Origin: Smallanthus sonchifolius | Lineage: Eukaryota; Streptophyta; Magnoliopsida; Asterales; Asteraceae | Direction: 5' to 3' | DNA: 64,000 nt | NCBI GenBank assembly: GCA_023525975.1 | Contig: CM042044.1 | Span: 14,556,501-14,620,500, forward strand | Part shown: one piece after another, positions 21,840 through 33,580 of the stretch | Position numbering within the stretch: the stretch's first letter is position 1 | How the letters are laid out: each line of letters begins with the position of its first letter | Notes under the pieces: model-generated | Database searches by the model: none | What the model saw: the letters and a program-made list of their open reading frames with translations, nothing else | Told to the model about the DNA's origin: nothing | Made by a program: the position numbers and the translations under genes

Positions 21840-23220
21840 GTCACATTGTTCATAATCGTCTTCATTTTTTAACTCGCCCTCTAATTTGTAGGTCCAGTTC
21901 ATTATACACTTGTTGACTTATACATTGATCATCCTTAACAATAAAATATTTCCACTCTAGTTTTTCACTACCCATATCATTCATGTAATCCTTCCAATTC
22001 CATGAATCTTTCTCAATAAATTTTATATCCCGACTGGCACAAATTCATTTTGCCACAAGATCAAACCGTTTACATGCTTCTGACCCTTCTTCAATTCCTA
22101 GGTACAGGAATACTTCTATCATCTAACTTCTTTAGATGTTGTATCTTGGAATATGCTACACAACCAAAAAATCTTAAATGATCAAGTTGGGGTTTCTTAC
22201 CCTTCAAAGATTCATACAGAGTACTGTTTGTTAGTGCTCTGGTTGGCACTCCGTTTAATATATAGATATCATGTCTTCCTGCCTCTCCTCAAAAGTTTTC
22301 AAGTATATTCATAGCCTTCAACATGACATGTGTTGTGGATAGTATAGTTCTATTTCTTTGTTAAATCACTCAATTCTGCTGTGACGAATAGGGTCCTGTC
22401 AACAGCCTTGCTATCCCATTATCCTTGCAACACTGTAAGAATTCGTTAGAAGTGAATTCTCCTCCTCTATTTGTTCTCAGCATCTTCAATTATGTTCCTA
22501 CTTTATTTTCCACCTTTTATTTGAATTCCCTAAAGACCTCAAATGCTCGATCCTTAGAATTAAAAAAATTTACCCATATGTAACACGTACAATCGTCTAC
22601 AAGTAGGAATGTGTACTTCTCTCCAGAATGTGTTGGTGGATATATCTGACCTCATAGATCTCCATAAACTAAATCCAATGGTTTAGATGATTTGAACTTA
22701 GCTTGACTAGTCTATTGTCTTTTCCTAATAAACATTCATCACAAACTTGCCTTGCATGATTTATGCACGAGATTCCTTGAACCAAATTCTTTTGAGTCAT
22801 TTGTTTTATTGCATCAAATTAAGTTTAAATGACCTAACCGAGCTTGCCGTAATCATGATTGATCTTCTAAACTTCCCATAAGATAAATGGGTATACCAAC
22901 CTTCAAGTTGATATTATAAAGACTATTCTTAGAATGTGTAATTCTAATGAGAAGCTTCTGACTCTAATCATGCCGAAGTACTAAGTCACGTTCCATTATC
23001 ACTTTACATATGTTTTCTGTCAATTGTCCGATATTACTCTTCAGACTTAAAATGTATTGAGTTGATATTAACATCCGTTCTCTGTTTTTTATTCTTACAT
23101 TCCAATAGTACTGAGCCTCTGCCTCAAATCTCTACATACGACCAATCTCCAAAATGAACGTTTCCAATGATCTTCTCATCTATCGCTCTAAAATATAAAC
23201 CCTATAGTAGACATTGATTC
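21840..23220 (-). pseudogene. Ty1/copia polyprotein relic (protease to integrase)
   Basis: The minus strand holds, in order from 23220 leftwards, degraded protease-end phrases (GRGSVLLECKN), GAG-pre-integrase remnants including a GHLN phrase, the integrase core (FLVDDCTCYIWVNFF, then KDRAFEVFREF, then RGGEF), YSSQQN, and the integrase end (RALTNSTLYESLKGKKP, then LRFFGCVAYSKI). These correspond one by one to copia integrase motifs, including two of the catalytic acidic residues. Many stops and frame changes interrupt it. The reverse transcriptase is not seen beyond 21840. Alternatives such as a live gene are excluded by the breaks. Confidence 0.8.
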
Positions 23221-23229
23221 ATTTCAATC

Positions 23230-23720
23230 AAGGGCTAAGATTAAATCTTTGTTTAATCCAGCTACTTTTTAATTTTCTAGTATTTTTATGATACAAAAAG
23301 GGTAAAAATGGAAATTGGCTTTACACTCCACTTTTCTCGGTAACCAACGACTGACATGCAGGCGTCAAATCAATTTCAAAATAAACAAATAAACCTCTCC
23401 CCCTAAATTGTTTCCTTTCACACACATGAAATCGGAGAGAGAATCGAAGAACAAGAGCATATTATTTCGGCAAATCTCCGGCGGAGTACCTACAATGAGG
23501 GATACGTAGTTACACACAATATCGCACACTATGCTATTCGACGGCGACGGATTCCGCAAACGCCAGAATTTGAGGTAACAACAACATCAAAAACCTCCGA
23601 TGACGTAAGCGGTTCTTCGATTTTCGATGATCGGAGTGTTGTTGCCGATGAAGAAAGTCGTGAGGCGAATGACAATGAAGTCGGAGGTTCGAATTTATCT
23701 AATTTCTTCATATACATAAT
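23230..23720 (+). other. Possible orphan first exon, unrecognised
   Basis: Between about 23400 and 23690 base composition rises and the plus strand reads open around RRRIPQTPEFEV and DDRSVVADEESREANDNEVG before a G|GTTCG junction, like the first exon of a plant gene. An 84-codon run is open on one strand and a 62-codon run on the other. I do not recognise it, and no second exon was found. Confidence 0.25.
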
Positions 23721-23855
23721 TTAGGTCATTTACAAAAATTGTTATGATTAATTGTCTATACTTTATGTGAAATTGTTGAAGGTGAGCAAACGAAAGAGAT
23801 TCATGAGGAGCTGTCACGGACTGTGTTGTTTTGTTTATGTAACATTATTTAGAGG

Positions 23856-24083
23856 GTGTTTGGGAGTGTAGTGGGAAAGTGCTTATTGATTTATTGGTTT
23901 TTTTATTATTGGCTTTTTTAAAAAGCCGATGAGTAAAAAAATTAGCATTTTTTTCTTCTGAAAAGCTAATAAGTTAATAAGTCATTCTCAAAAGTCAAGA
24001 AATCCTGACTTTTGAAAATGACTTTTTGACTTTTTAAAAAATCAATAAGTCAATAAGCACTTTTCAAAAACACTTCCAAACAC
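23856..24083. mobile_element. MITE, about 228 bp
   Basis: The ends are inverted: left gtgtttgggagtgtag and aagtgcttattga; right tcaataagcactttt and cacttccaaacac. The arms are similar over about 45 bp. No exact target duplication was found. Confidence 0.65.
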
Positions 24084-25168
24084 ATATGATTGTTTAATGT
24101 AAATCAATGCATCTAAATTGATCTTTTAACAGATGGAAAGGACAAGCATATGAAACCAAATAAAACAAAAAAGGAGGGCTTCAATACTTTTATTTTGTTA
24201 ATTATCTTGTTACATATGTTTAGTAGGTGGTTATCTTGTTATATATGTGTTTGATTAATTTCTCACAAAACAGATGTTGAGAACAGTGAATCCAATTCAC
24301 CCATAATTGTTGTGAAGAAACAGGAAAAAAGATGAGTTTTATACATATATTGTTTTTACAAATGTGTTTTATCTTGTTACTTATGTAAAAACATTAATTT
24401 TGTGGTTACATATGATTATTAATTTACAAAATTTTGTAGTTGCATATGTTACACATGCTAATTAACAAATGAGTTTAACGGTCACTTTAAAAATCCATTA
24501 CAAGTGTAACAAAATGCTAGAAATAAATGTTACATGTTCAAAACCTGAACTGAGTTTGTGTTACGAGCAATGTTACATATTGGATTGCCTGAAGCTTACA
24601 AGAAATAAAAACGAGACTTGAAAAAAAACAAGACTTGTGTAATCGGCAATGTTACATGAGTAACAAGCAATGTTACAAATTGGATTGCCAGAAACTTACA
24701 AGAAATAAAAACGAGACTTGAGATAGAAATGCCACTTTCAAAACATTACTGTTATTTTCAACGTCGCGGTCGTCGTCGTCATTCTACCTCTCCGCATGTG
24801 TACACATAACACACTTATATAAACACAACAAAAACTTTGAGATAGAAATGTCATTTTCAATAACTGTTTATTGCTTGAGCATTACAATATTTACATTATG
24901 TAACTAAAAAATATTACGTATGTATCTAACAAAAACTTCGTTTCTTCTCTTTCTCTCTCATCTCATGGGTTTTGATTTGCGTGATTCGGTTCTAATTTAG
25001 ACGATTAGGTTGTGATTTTGGACGATTAGTTCAACTTTGAGAGAAAAAGAAACATTCATCTGTTAATATTATGTAACTAGCAAAATGTTACACATATAAC
25101 TATAATGGTTACATATGCATAGCTAACAAGAAACAAAGTGTTTAAAGACTTGATTGAAATAAAATGGT
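24084..25168. other. AT-rich DNA with a partial duplication
   Basis: No gene is supported. A block containing ttacaagaaataaaaacgag occurs at about 24596 and 24698, together with the preceding tggattgcc, so about 60 bp are duplicated. The word gttacat recurs many times. Confidence 0.45.
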
Positions 25169-26110
25169 CACTGAAGAGGATAGACGATCAAGCTGCCGCA
25201 GCTAAGAGCCTGCCGCGGCTGAGAGCATACATCGGCTGAAGCCACCCTTCGCTGATGGACACCAAGCCTGCCGCGGCTGAAGGCGTGTCACGGCCCAAGT
25301 AAAACAAGGATGGGGAAACCTGAACCAATGCTAGAAGGAAAGAACAAGGACGGAACCGAGAAACCCAACCCCAGCCGCGGCTGAGGCCCTGCCGCGGCTC
25401 AAGGGTGTCATGGCCGAAATGACTACTCGTTTGACATCGGACGACATCTCCCACTCAACACTTAGAAAATATCAAAGAAGTTATGAAGGAAATAATCTCA
25501 TACCAGAAAATAATACTAAATAATTAAGATAACGTCTCATTGGGTATAAGAGTCAACTATAAAGAGACAACACCAATGGGGAAACCTGGACCCATGATAG
25601 AAAGAGGTCAGGTAAGAACCAGTAACAAAAAGGGAAGTCAGCTAACAAGACAAGAAATGTCAGGAACAGAACCTGTGCACAAGGAACACGGGTCAACTAT
25701 ATAGACAAAGGTAATTAAACACACCCTGAACTCTCTAAGCACGAAAGAGGAAATAACAGTCATATTAGCAGAAGCAGAAAATGATGTTTGACTGCAGACA
25801 ACCTATAATGGATATTCAGTCAAAGCATCTTGACCATGGATAGCTTATAAATAGTCCGGCCGATTTCAAAGGTCAGGAGACACTTTACACTCCCATATTC
25901 ACAATACCCAAAGTTACTTGCTTCTTTCTTCTCTCTCTTTTTACCTTCCACTACACCATACTTATTCTCACGCCGGAGGGTGGTCACGAGGAGAAACCCC
26001 CTTCTGCTCGTGGCGAGGCTCACGGTGTTTCTTATTTTGCAGATCACCCTTTCAAGGCCCGGAGATCCCGTCCGTTCTTCCAAGCCCAAGTCCAGAAGTT
26101 CCAGCTTAAC
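25169..26110 (+). mobile_element. LTR remnant, Tat-like Ty3 element
   Basis: A CG-rich part with four copies of tgccgcggctgag-like words (25190-25400) is followed by a U5-like end with ctcacgccggagggtggtca and ggcgaggctcacggtgtttc before a possible end near 26050-26110. Endings of this kind are typical of Tat-lineage LTRs. No primer site or internal region follows, so it is solo or truncated. The boundaries are approximate. Confidence 0.4.
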
Positions 26111-26284
26111 TTGTCCATCCTGCACTGCCACAAGACTTCCGCCTCTAGGTGATAAGTTTTGTAGCAAGAGTCACAAACTTTAATCATGACAAACTTTAAT
26201 CATGATAAACTAATTTATTCTATTGTCAAACCAATGTAAAACAATAAAAACATAAGACATAACATGACTGTGTATGTTCATAAA

Positions 26285-26787
26285 ATCAAACTTCAAGGAG
26301 AATTTCCCACGTTCAACAACAAATTGTTGTACCTGCTCACTCTTGATTATTTTAAAACCTCTGATCCTCACTTCTTTAGGCTTTCAACCGTCCAGCTACC
26401 ACTTTCACCTGTATATAGAGTATATATATGGTAAAAATTCTAATACAATTTCTAAAACACAAAAATATTGGTTGTTTAATTTATCATTTTAGTCAACAAG
26501 ATTTGTCTATTCTGACATTTAACCATTTTTCAATTAAATAGCCGAGTCATGTATTACAGATTTGAACACTTCAAAATGTTTTTAAAAATGCTTAGTACGC
26601 ACCTTTTTGCATCAACAGAATCAACAATAAGAGCTCCATCAAGCGAGAGATCCTCAATAAAAATGTCACGACCCTTGACTACCAATGTAAATTTTTGAGA
26701 AACCAAGTTGTTTCCACTCACTTTGCTTTTAACATCAGCAAAAGTAACCTGGTTTCCAAACAATACGGGACCACACTTCTACACCAT
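26285..26787 (-). pseudogene. UDP-sugar pyrophosphorylase C-terminal fragment (two exons)
   Basis: The minus strand first gives, after an acceptor-like tggtgtag at 26788, an exon containing VTFADVKSKVSGNNLVSQK, then VVKGRDIFIEDLSLDGALIV, then DSVDA and a donor GTGCG. A second exon after tatacag (about 26285-26420) reads SGSWTVES, then after a one-base shift EVRIRGFKIIKSEQ, then VVERGKFSL. Plant UDP-sugar pyrophosphorylase (USP) ends with the same succession of phrases: a V.GNC.(I/V)SQRST segment, LSLDGALIV, then W...RIRGF...EQ...PGKF. The catalytic N-terminal part is absent and the second exon is frameshifted, so it is a dead 3' fragment. Confidence 0.62.
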
Positions 26788-27029
26788 TAAAAACTTGTGT
26801 AACTGGATCATCTACCTTAACACATGTCTGGAGACATACACAATAAATAAGCAAAGGGCAAAACTGTAATTTAGCAACTGTTCAAGATTTACTAACGATA
26901 TCGCCCTCTCCGGATCCTTCTCTACCAACTACAAAACTAATCGAATTCGACGAAAAATCAGTAATCAATTTAACAAAATATTCAAAAATCAACAAACCCA
27001 GATGGGAAAATTATGTTCTTATGATCTTA

Positions 27030-27204
27030 CCTGAAAGTTTTTGGCCCTGACATAAGGCGAGTCGTCAACTGACTCAGTCCGAGTTGAGTTCAAATGGAAC
27101 GATTCTGACCGATTTCTCAACACCCCACCGTTGATGGGTTTCGCCGGAGATGACGGAGCTGATGTCTCGGAACCTGGCGGCGCGTTCCACATATCTTGCA
27201 TCAT
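27030..27204 (-). pseudogene. First exon resembling POLLENLESS3/TDM1-type TPR genes
   Basis: An ATG-started minus-strand exon of 58 codons reads MMQDMWNAPPG, then SAPSSPAKPI, RNRSESFHL, and DDSPYVRAKNFQ, ending exactly at CAG|GTAAG. Members of the plant MS5/TDM1 (POLLENLESS3) and SDI family, TPR proteins of meiosis exit and sulfur response, begin with a W-N-A-P-P, S-P-A-K-P, S-E-S-F-H and G-D-S-P-Y-V-R-A-K series in the same order. The TPR exons that should follow are missing; about 240 bases on, the UDP-sugar pyrophosphorylase-like fragment starts on the same strand. It is a captured or truncated exon. Confidence 0.68.
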
Positions 27205-27303
27205 CTTAAATCACCTTCGTATGGCGTCATGCGGATCTGAAAATTTTAGAGACGATAGCTACCAGCATTGATGTCTTGCATTATCTTGGAGGTTTTTGAA
27301 AAT

Positions 27304-27665
27304 AAAAGGAGAGATAATGACAGGAAGAAAAAACCACTGGCTTTGGTCCAGTGGTATATGGCGATGAAGATTCAACCTGCCCACGCAGGTTCGAATCCGA
27401 GCCGAACAGGGTTTTAGTCCGGAGTGTGTTACGTTAGCGGGGTTTGGCCCGTGTAGCGGCGCAACTGCTGTCAAGTGGCAGCAGGCTCCATGGTTTCCCG
27501 GTGAAAGCCTAGCCTCTCGTTCTGAAACCGCAAACCCGGTTCAGACAACGTAGTGGTCAGGTTGAGAGGTAACGGGTCTCCGATTGTCGGAGATGCGACT
27601 ACCACTTGGTTTTTAAAAATAAAAGGGTAATAAAGAGACCATGTCAAAAGGAGAGATAACGACAG
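27304..27665 (+). mobile_element. tRNA-derived SINE with 20-bp target duplication
   Basis: The body starts with ctttggtccagtggtatatg (A-box-like) and ggttcgaatccgagcc (B box), then a unique region with aacgggtctccgattgtcgg, and an A-rich tail. It is bracketed by aaaaggagagataatgacag (27304-27323) and the same 20-mer with one change (27646-27665). This is a full-length SINE, not a tRNA gene: the anticodon stem cannot be formed. Confidence 0.75.
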
Positions 27666-27820
27666 AAGGAGAGAGAATGTATATGACAAAAGACTAATAT
27701 ACCTTTCTTGCTAAAAACAAAAATTTGTTGAAAAGATAGATGTGGCAACGTATAGACCACATTATAAGTTTTCATAATTAAAGTAAGTTTTCATTTTATA
27801 TATTATCTATATATATATAT

Positions 27821-28383
27821 GGAAAGTTTTCATTAAAAAATGGTTTTTTATTAATAAACGTTAAAAAGTGGGTCAAACGAATTCCGATTAAGCTCATTTC
27901 AACGGCGTTGGAACCGTCTCATCGAACTCTAATCCGAACTCAAAATCCTAAACCCCTCTCCACCTGTACCCCCAAAAACCTAAACCCCCTTCACCCCCAC
28001 CCCCAAAAGCCTAAAACCATCACCCCCACCCCTAAAAACCTAAACCCCCCACCCCACCTCCCCAAAAACCTAAACACACCCCCACACACCCCTAAAAACC
28101 TAAACCCCCCACCCCCACCCCCAAAAAAAACCTAAGCCCCCCAAAAAACATAAACTATAAAATCTAAACCTTAAAAGCTATCCCTAAGTCTAAACCATAA
28201 AGGTAAAACCATAAAATTCAAACGTAAAATCTAAACCTTAAAAGCTAAGATGATAGAGTTCGATGAGACGGTTCCAACGCCGCTAAAATGAACTCAATCG
28301 GAGTTCGTTTGATATCGTTTCTAAGCGTTTTAATCATTTCTTAGATTTATTAGCGAAAACCTACTTTTTATTTGAATCTCCCC
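27821..28383. mobile_element. MITE with long inverted arms and telomere-like core
   Basis: The left arm (27821-27930) and right arm (28255-28383) are inverted copies, best in the inner part: caacggcgttggaaccgtct against agacggttccaacgccg, and attccgattaagctcat against its complement near 28295. TA runs flank both ends. The core (27945-28140) is a degenerate array of cccctaaaaacctaaaccc-like words, resembling the plant telomere unit CCCTAAA in the same orientation throughout. Confidence 0.65.
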
Positions 28384-29402
28384 ATATATATATATATATA
28401 TATTAGATTAATTATAAAATTTTAAATAATGTGCAAAAGAATAAAAAAATCGGGTAAAAGAGTCGTGTTTGTAATGACATGTGAATATGTGTGTTGTGTT
28501 CAGGATAATATGTTTTGAGATCATTTTTTAATTCATGAATTCATTGGGGAGATTTTAATACAACATTTAGGGTAATTTAGGTATTTAAATTAAGATTAAA
28601 TGAAGTAATAGTTATAATAATAATAACATCTCAACTTAACAATTTGCTACAGACGTTCAAGATGCGAAAAGTGATAAGTAAATTAATTAAATAGGTTAAT
28701 GAAACCAAAAATTCAGAATTAAATTTTGAAACCAAAAATTCAGAATTAAATTTTGAAACCGTCACCTTCACTACAAGCCTTTGACTCTCAATATTGTCAT
28801 CTTGAATTTTCAGTCGTTTCCTTTGTTTCCGTCTGTTTCTCCTTAGCCATCAAATACGTAGCCGAAAAACAATAATCAAGCAATGATTAAACAATGATTT
28901 AAAACACGATTTAATACCAAATTTCAGATCTCGACCCCTATATAATCTAACGAAATTGGAATCGCGAACACACACGCATTGTGGTCGAAATCAAAACCTT
29001 GCCATTATTTTTGAAAATCGTCGAGCACCACTTCAGTCGGTCACCATCAATCATCATCGCCGCTAGGATACTGCATGCCACCATTGACTTTTCTAAGGTA
29101 ACGATTTCTTTCTGCTGCTGTTTAATTTAATTCATGTTTATTTTTTCTTTGAATGTGGATTGTTTTGGTTGAAAATGGTGGCCAGGTATTTAGGGTAATA
29201 GTAATGAAAAAGATGATGACAAAGTTGATTTTTAAATAAGTTGGTTTTTTTAAAAGGTAAAATGGAGCTAAATTAGTGAGTCATGATTTTCATGTAATGG
29301 TTAAAATAATAAATATCTTGGTTAAAAAATTGATTTTATATAAAGGTTTGGTTCCAGTCATCCCCATCACAACATACTAGTCCTCCATTAACGTACAATC
29401 AT
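28384..29402. other. AT-rich intergenic DNA
   Basis: No gene is supported. A 27-base phrase around accaaaaattcagaattaaa is tandemly duplicated near 28705-28760. Confidence 0.4.
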
Positions 29403-30437
29403 TCAAACGATTTTATGAACATGGTCATGCCTCAAAATATCAACACCGACATCATGACAAATCAACACGTACGACCATCTGTAACCCATATACCATTCCC
29501 AAACTTTGATATTAGTCAAAATCCAAATCCTCCATATCAAGAAGGGCGGCCTAGACGTTCTATGCCACCTTGGTGTGGCAAGCATGGCAGACTAGATCGT
29601 CATTAGATTTTAATTATGTTTTGTTTTATTTAATTCTAAGTTATTATTTTAATGTTTTATTTATAACGAAGAACCCTCATTAGATTTCAATAATAAAGAA
29701 CCATGCTTTTTTTTGTAAACGTTGTGCCATGTACTATATGTATTATTAAAGTAAATGTTGTGTCATATCCTATATATATCAAACTTTCACGTGAATCATT
29801 TCAAAGTTAATGATGGGTCACATGCAAGTACAATTCATTGCCATATAAACATTATAAACAAAGGAATGGGTAAGCCATTCACATATATCAAACTTTCACT
29901 TCTCTAAATTCACCACTCAAATAATATAACATGTATTCTAGTGCACCCGGTAGTAACATACCGGCACCGGTAGAGAACCATTTTTGAAGGAATAATGAGA
30001 ACTGCTTTAGAAATGTTGTCTAATTCTTTAACAACAAAGATAGTAATTGGTGTAGGGTTCATTATATGGGCGAGACAGAACTTGACTGCGAATTTTGGGT
30101 ACCATTTTAGGGCTTTGTGGAGACTCTTTTATACAGGAGATGGTAAGTAGAAAAAATTTATTCACGTCATATTAACGTGTGGTAGTAATTATTTTTTTTT
30201 GTACAGCATGTTCGCGCTTGGACAAGAAATCTTATGTATTGGAGGTTATATTACATATTAATAAGCGATGAGTTGCCGAGGGGGGGTCGTTGGACTATTC
30301 TACCACCTGAGTTTATGGACCTAATAACTAACGGACATCATGATTCCTTTCAATATGGTGATGGGATAAAGGGAGGTCGAAACTGTAAAGTTGCTTAATT
30401 ATTTTAATTTAATTTATTATAAATAAATAATAATTTT
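29403..30437 (+). other. Possible transposon-gene remnants, unrecognised
   Basis: A plus-strand frame at 29415-29606 (ending PPWCGKHGRLDRH) and broken frames at 29990-30150 and 30190-30390 (FGYHFRALWRLFYTGDG; RAWTRNLMYWRLYY) have coding-like composition but match nothing I can name. They may be accessory-ORF pieces of the MULE relic next to them. Confidence 0.25.
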
Positions 30438-30674
30438 CTAAACTTCTATCACTAGAAATAATGATGTTTCAGATATCCCTTGAAACTGATAATATAATAA
30501 TAATCCTAAGTTAAAAGATTCTTTTTCAACACCAAGATGATCATAAACCATACGAAGTAATTCTTCATATCGCATTCTGTGGTGAATAATAAAGAAAGTG
30601 GTTCGAGTAGATTCATCCGAGAAAACAACTCCGTTTTCGTAGGAAAAATTACCACCATAGAATAATCTTAACAA
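30438..30674 (-). pseudogene. MULE transposase N-terminal relic
   Basis: The frame reads LRLFYGGNFSYENGVVFSD, then MRYEELLRMVYDHLGV. Plant MuDR-type transposases start with a conserved domain of this shape (FYGG.F....G...Y.GG, then YEEL...I...LG). The zinc-knuckle and DDE parts are absent and the frame stops after 78 codons. It is a truncated remnant. Confidence 0.5.
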
Positions 30675-31130
30675 GAAACAGATAGGTTAAGGACATCATG
30701 AGAGATACAGAAAGAAAGAGTTGAAAGAGTTTGAGATAATTTTTGTGGGATAAGATTTAAATATGTTTTCGTTAAAGTTTAATATATGTTTTGTTGAATA
30801 CATCTTCTATATCACATTTACTAACATTAGAGATTCTCACAGAGACTAATCTTATCACATTTCTCGCAGAGATTCTCACTGAGACTATTCACTGAGATGT
30901 CAAAAACTTGTCATAATATATATGTAAATAAGATTCTGATTCTCAAAATCTGTCAAAATATTTTTAACATAACCATTTAAAGTAAAATATTTTAACATTA
31001 TATACAAATAACACATGGTTGATAAAACAAAAAAATATTTTTAACATAACCATTTATTATTTACAAATCTCCGTCTAAATCAAAACAAATAAAAAAAAAG
31101 GAAACATATTTAAATCAAAATAAAAAGAGG
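30675..31130. other. AT-rich intergenic DNA
   Basis: No gene is supported. Short phrases around agattctcac(a/t)gagact and acataaccatttaa recur two or three times. Confidence 0.4.
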
Positions 31131-31133
31131 ACA

Positions 31134-31330
31134 ATTCGTGGTTGAAAACACCAATTCGTGGTTAGGATTATTGTTTTGAACCAATTTGTGGTTGGTAACA
31201 ACCAATTCGTGGTTGGGAAGTTAAAATGACATCAATTCGTGGTTGGGAAGTGGGGTTTGAACCAATTCGTGGTTAGTAATATCAATTCGTAGATGGGAAG
31301 TGGGGTTTGAAACAATTCGTGGATGGAGAG
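31134..31330. repeat. Dispersed 12-mer array (aattcgtggttg)
   Basis: Eight copies of aatt(c/t)gtggttg or close variants lie within about 200 bases at irregular spacing, several as aaccaattcgtggtt, which is an inverted repeat (aacca and tggtt around attcg). The array lies just upstream of a Ty3 primer-binding site and is probably part of that element's LTR. Confidence 0.75.
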
Positions 31331-32559
31331 TATTAAAATGTGTTGGAATTATGACATGTGTTTTTTAAAGTGTTCGCTGAATGTGATGTGTAAATCCAAT
31401 ATAAGTTACATGCCTAGTTTCAGGGTGTGACAGGTTGATACTAGAGTCACGGTTTAAGAGATTTAGATGATAATAGCAATCTAAACTTAGACTAGTGTCT
31501 TTGGGACGAGTTAGGATGCTAGGAAGGTGAGATGAACCAGATGTCAGTTGAGAAAGTTTATGTGTTTATGGTGTTTTGATACAAGTAGGGTTGAGGTTTA
31601 GATACGTAGTAAAGGTCTGTAAGGGATTTAACATGAGTGTGTGATTGATGATAGACTCGGAAGTAACATTGAGACTTGCTTTACTGTTGTCTTTCAATTA
31701 TGTAGTATGAAGTGACAGAGATGTTGAAACCTAACTTGGTTTCGAGTTAGTGGAGTCGTCGGAGGACGCATCTCGTGATGTTCGTGTGGTTAGTGTATAG
31801 TCAATGGGTGATTAGGGGAAAAGTGGTAAAAGCAACAATGGTGATGAGTCGCTGGATTATATTTCATTCGAGAAGTTGGAGCATAATAGTCGATATGAGT
31901 TGGAACTCGAGAACCGGAAGATAAACAAGAGATGTTAGAGCATGATCTAACTAGACGAGAGGAATACATAGTCAGATTGTGATGATGTTAAGGATGGGTA
32001 TGTCAGGTTTTAAGAGAGATGAGGATTATGAAGGGACATGTGGTGCAGTTGAAGAAGAACGTTGTGTGTAAGCGAACCATGATAAGGATTATGAGGAATT
32101 TCTTATGGGCTTAGCATCAAAAGAGGATGAACCTCAGTAGCAGTATGGTTATGCTTTTCGTCTTAACCTATTTAAGTATTATGTGTTTAGAATTTAATCA
32201 TTGGTGTTTTAGACTTTCAGTTTCTAGTATTTCAGACGGTTAGCATTCGATTCTTGTTTCGTAAGACTTGAATTGTTGATTGGTGTTTTTATAATTTTTG
32301 AAAACATTGGTTTGAATAATTGTTTGATTTGGTGTTTGGTGTGATCAGATAGAAGATAGTATCTGAGATTAAAGAGTAAAGTGTAATTTGCACCCATGTT
32401 GTTTAGACCCGCTGACACTTTGCAACCATGTTTTAAACAAAGTGTAATTTGCACCCCTGTGATAAAGTTTCTCTTTCTTTTTGCGTCCCTCCGTTAAAAA
32501 TCCGTCCACTAAACTGTTAAAGAGAAGGGTATTATCGTACATTTGCTTTAATTTTCCCA

Positions 32560-33450
32560 ATGATCATCGTTAATGTTTTCCTTTTGCAGAAAGTGCAATT
32601 TACCCATATTTCACCTTTTTCATTTTCATCCAACAACCCACTCAATCTGTTTATTTTGATCCAAATACAAAATAGCCTTACAAATAAAATCAGCACTGTC
32701 GAGTACGGTCAAATGGGGGCGATATGCTCCGAAAAATGGAAGGAGGCTCCGGCGAGAGGGACGGTAGGTTTCAAGAGGGTGGTTGCCACTACACTCTCTG
32801 CCTCCATATCTATCTCTCGAGGCGATGAAGATCTTGTTCTTTAGGTCACCGGACGTTGTTGGCGAGGCAATAATTCTTGTGTGAAACTCGGCCCGATTCT
32901 TGGCGAGGCAACACAAATCCTGCTGCAGCCATGTCGGAGTCCGATCCACTTTGTCCGATTTCATATTTGCATATCTGAGCCTATCGTACAAATAATACGT
33001 GTTCTGATTTGTAACCTGAACATCTTGACTCAGACGAAATGAGGTGATTTTAGAGGGGATGAAAGAAATTGGTTTTTAAGGGTGGTTGCCCTCCTCTGTC
33101 AACTCCGATTTTGACTTTTTTTTAAAGTCAAACATCGTCCTGTTCAAGCATATGATTATCTTCAGTAATCAACAACCCTTTATTATTATTATTATCGAGT
33201 AAAGATGAATATCTGATCAATTTGTTTCTTGATTCAGAGTGTCTGAGTGAGTCCAGATCTTCAATTTGTTTGATTCAATATGCTCGGGTAAAATGAAAAG
33301 GGTGAAATATGGGTAAATTTATGTCACATAGATCTTGTTATTTTATTCATTCAACATATATGTATGTAATAATTTTGTTTCGATTTTCTGTATTTCAGCT
33401 TAAGTTTTGTGTACTAAATCAAAAAAAGAAATATGATGGTTTTGGTTTCA
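32560..33450. other. Cargo of the Pack-MULE, unassigned part
   Basis: Open frames exist on both strands (a 121-codon one on minus at 32626-32991), but none resembles a known protein. It may be captured promoter, leader or intron DNA. A TAT/ATT trinucleotide run lies near 33180. Confidence 0.35.
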
Positions 33451-33469
33451 GGGATGGAATTAAGAAGTT

Positions 33470-33580
33470 ATGGGAAAGTGGAAGTCAAGAGCAAAGCCAC
33501 CTCCTAAGAAGTGGATGGATAAGCTCGACACTGTATTTAGTTGCCCCTTCTGCAACCATGGAACCAGCGTCGCATGTAAC
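33470..33580 (+). pseudogene. ELOF1: ELOF1 (transcription elongation factor 1) N-terminal fragment
   Basis: After an acceptor-like tggtttcag, an ATG opens the frame MGKWKSRAKPPPKKWMDKLD, then TVFSCPFCNHGTSVACN. Plant ELOF1, a zinc-ribbon protein that travels with RNA polymerase II, begins MGKRKSRAKPPPKKRMDKLD and has the first zinc pair as C-P-F-C, which is kept. Two Arg-to-Trp changes (CGG to TGG type) have occurred. The second half with the other zinc cysteines is missing: after VACN the frame runs into unrelated DNA. It lies entirely inside the Pack-MULE. Confidence 0.88.

Noticed and set aside
27340..27420. tRNA gene (A and B boxes)
   Set aside because: The boxes lie in a SINE with an A-rich tail and a 20-bp target duplication; no cloverleaf with anticodon arm can be drawn. 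The same applies at 33960, 35165 and 5600.
27945..28140. True interstitial telomere
   Set aside because: Units are degenerate and irregular and lie between the arms of an inverted-repeat element; no run of exact CCCTAAA is present.
32626..32991. 121-codon minus-strand frame inside the Pack-MULE as a gene
   Set aside because: No recognisable domain or splice context; it lies in transposon cargo and overlaps an equally open plus-strand frame.
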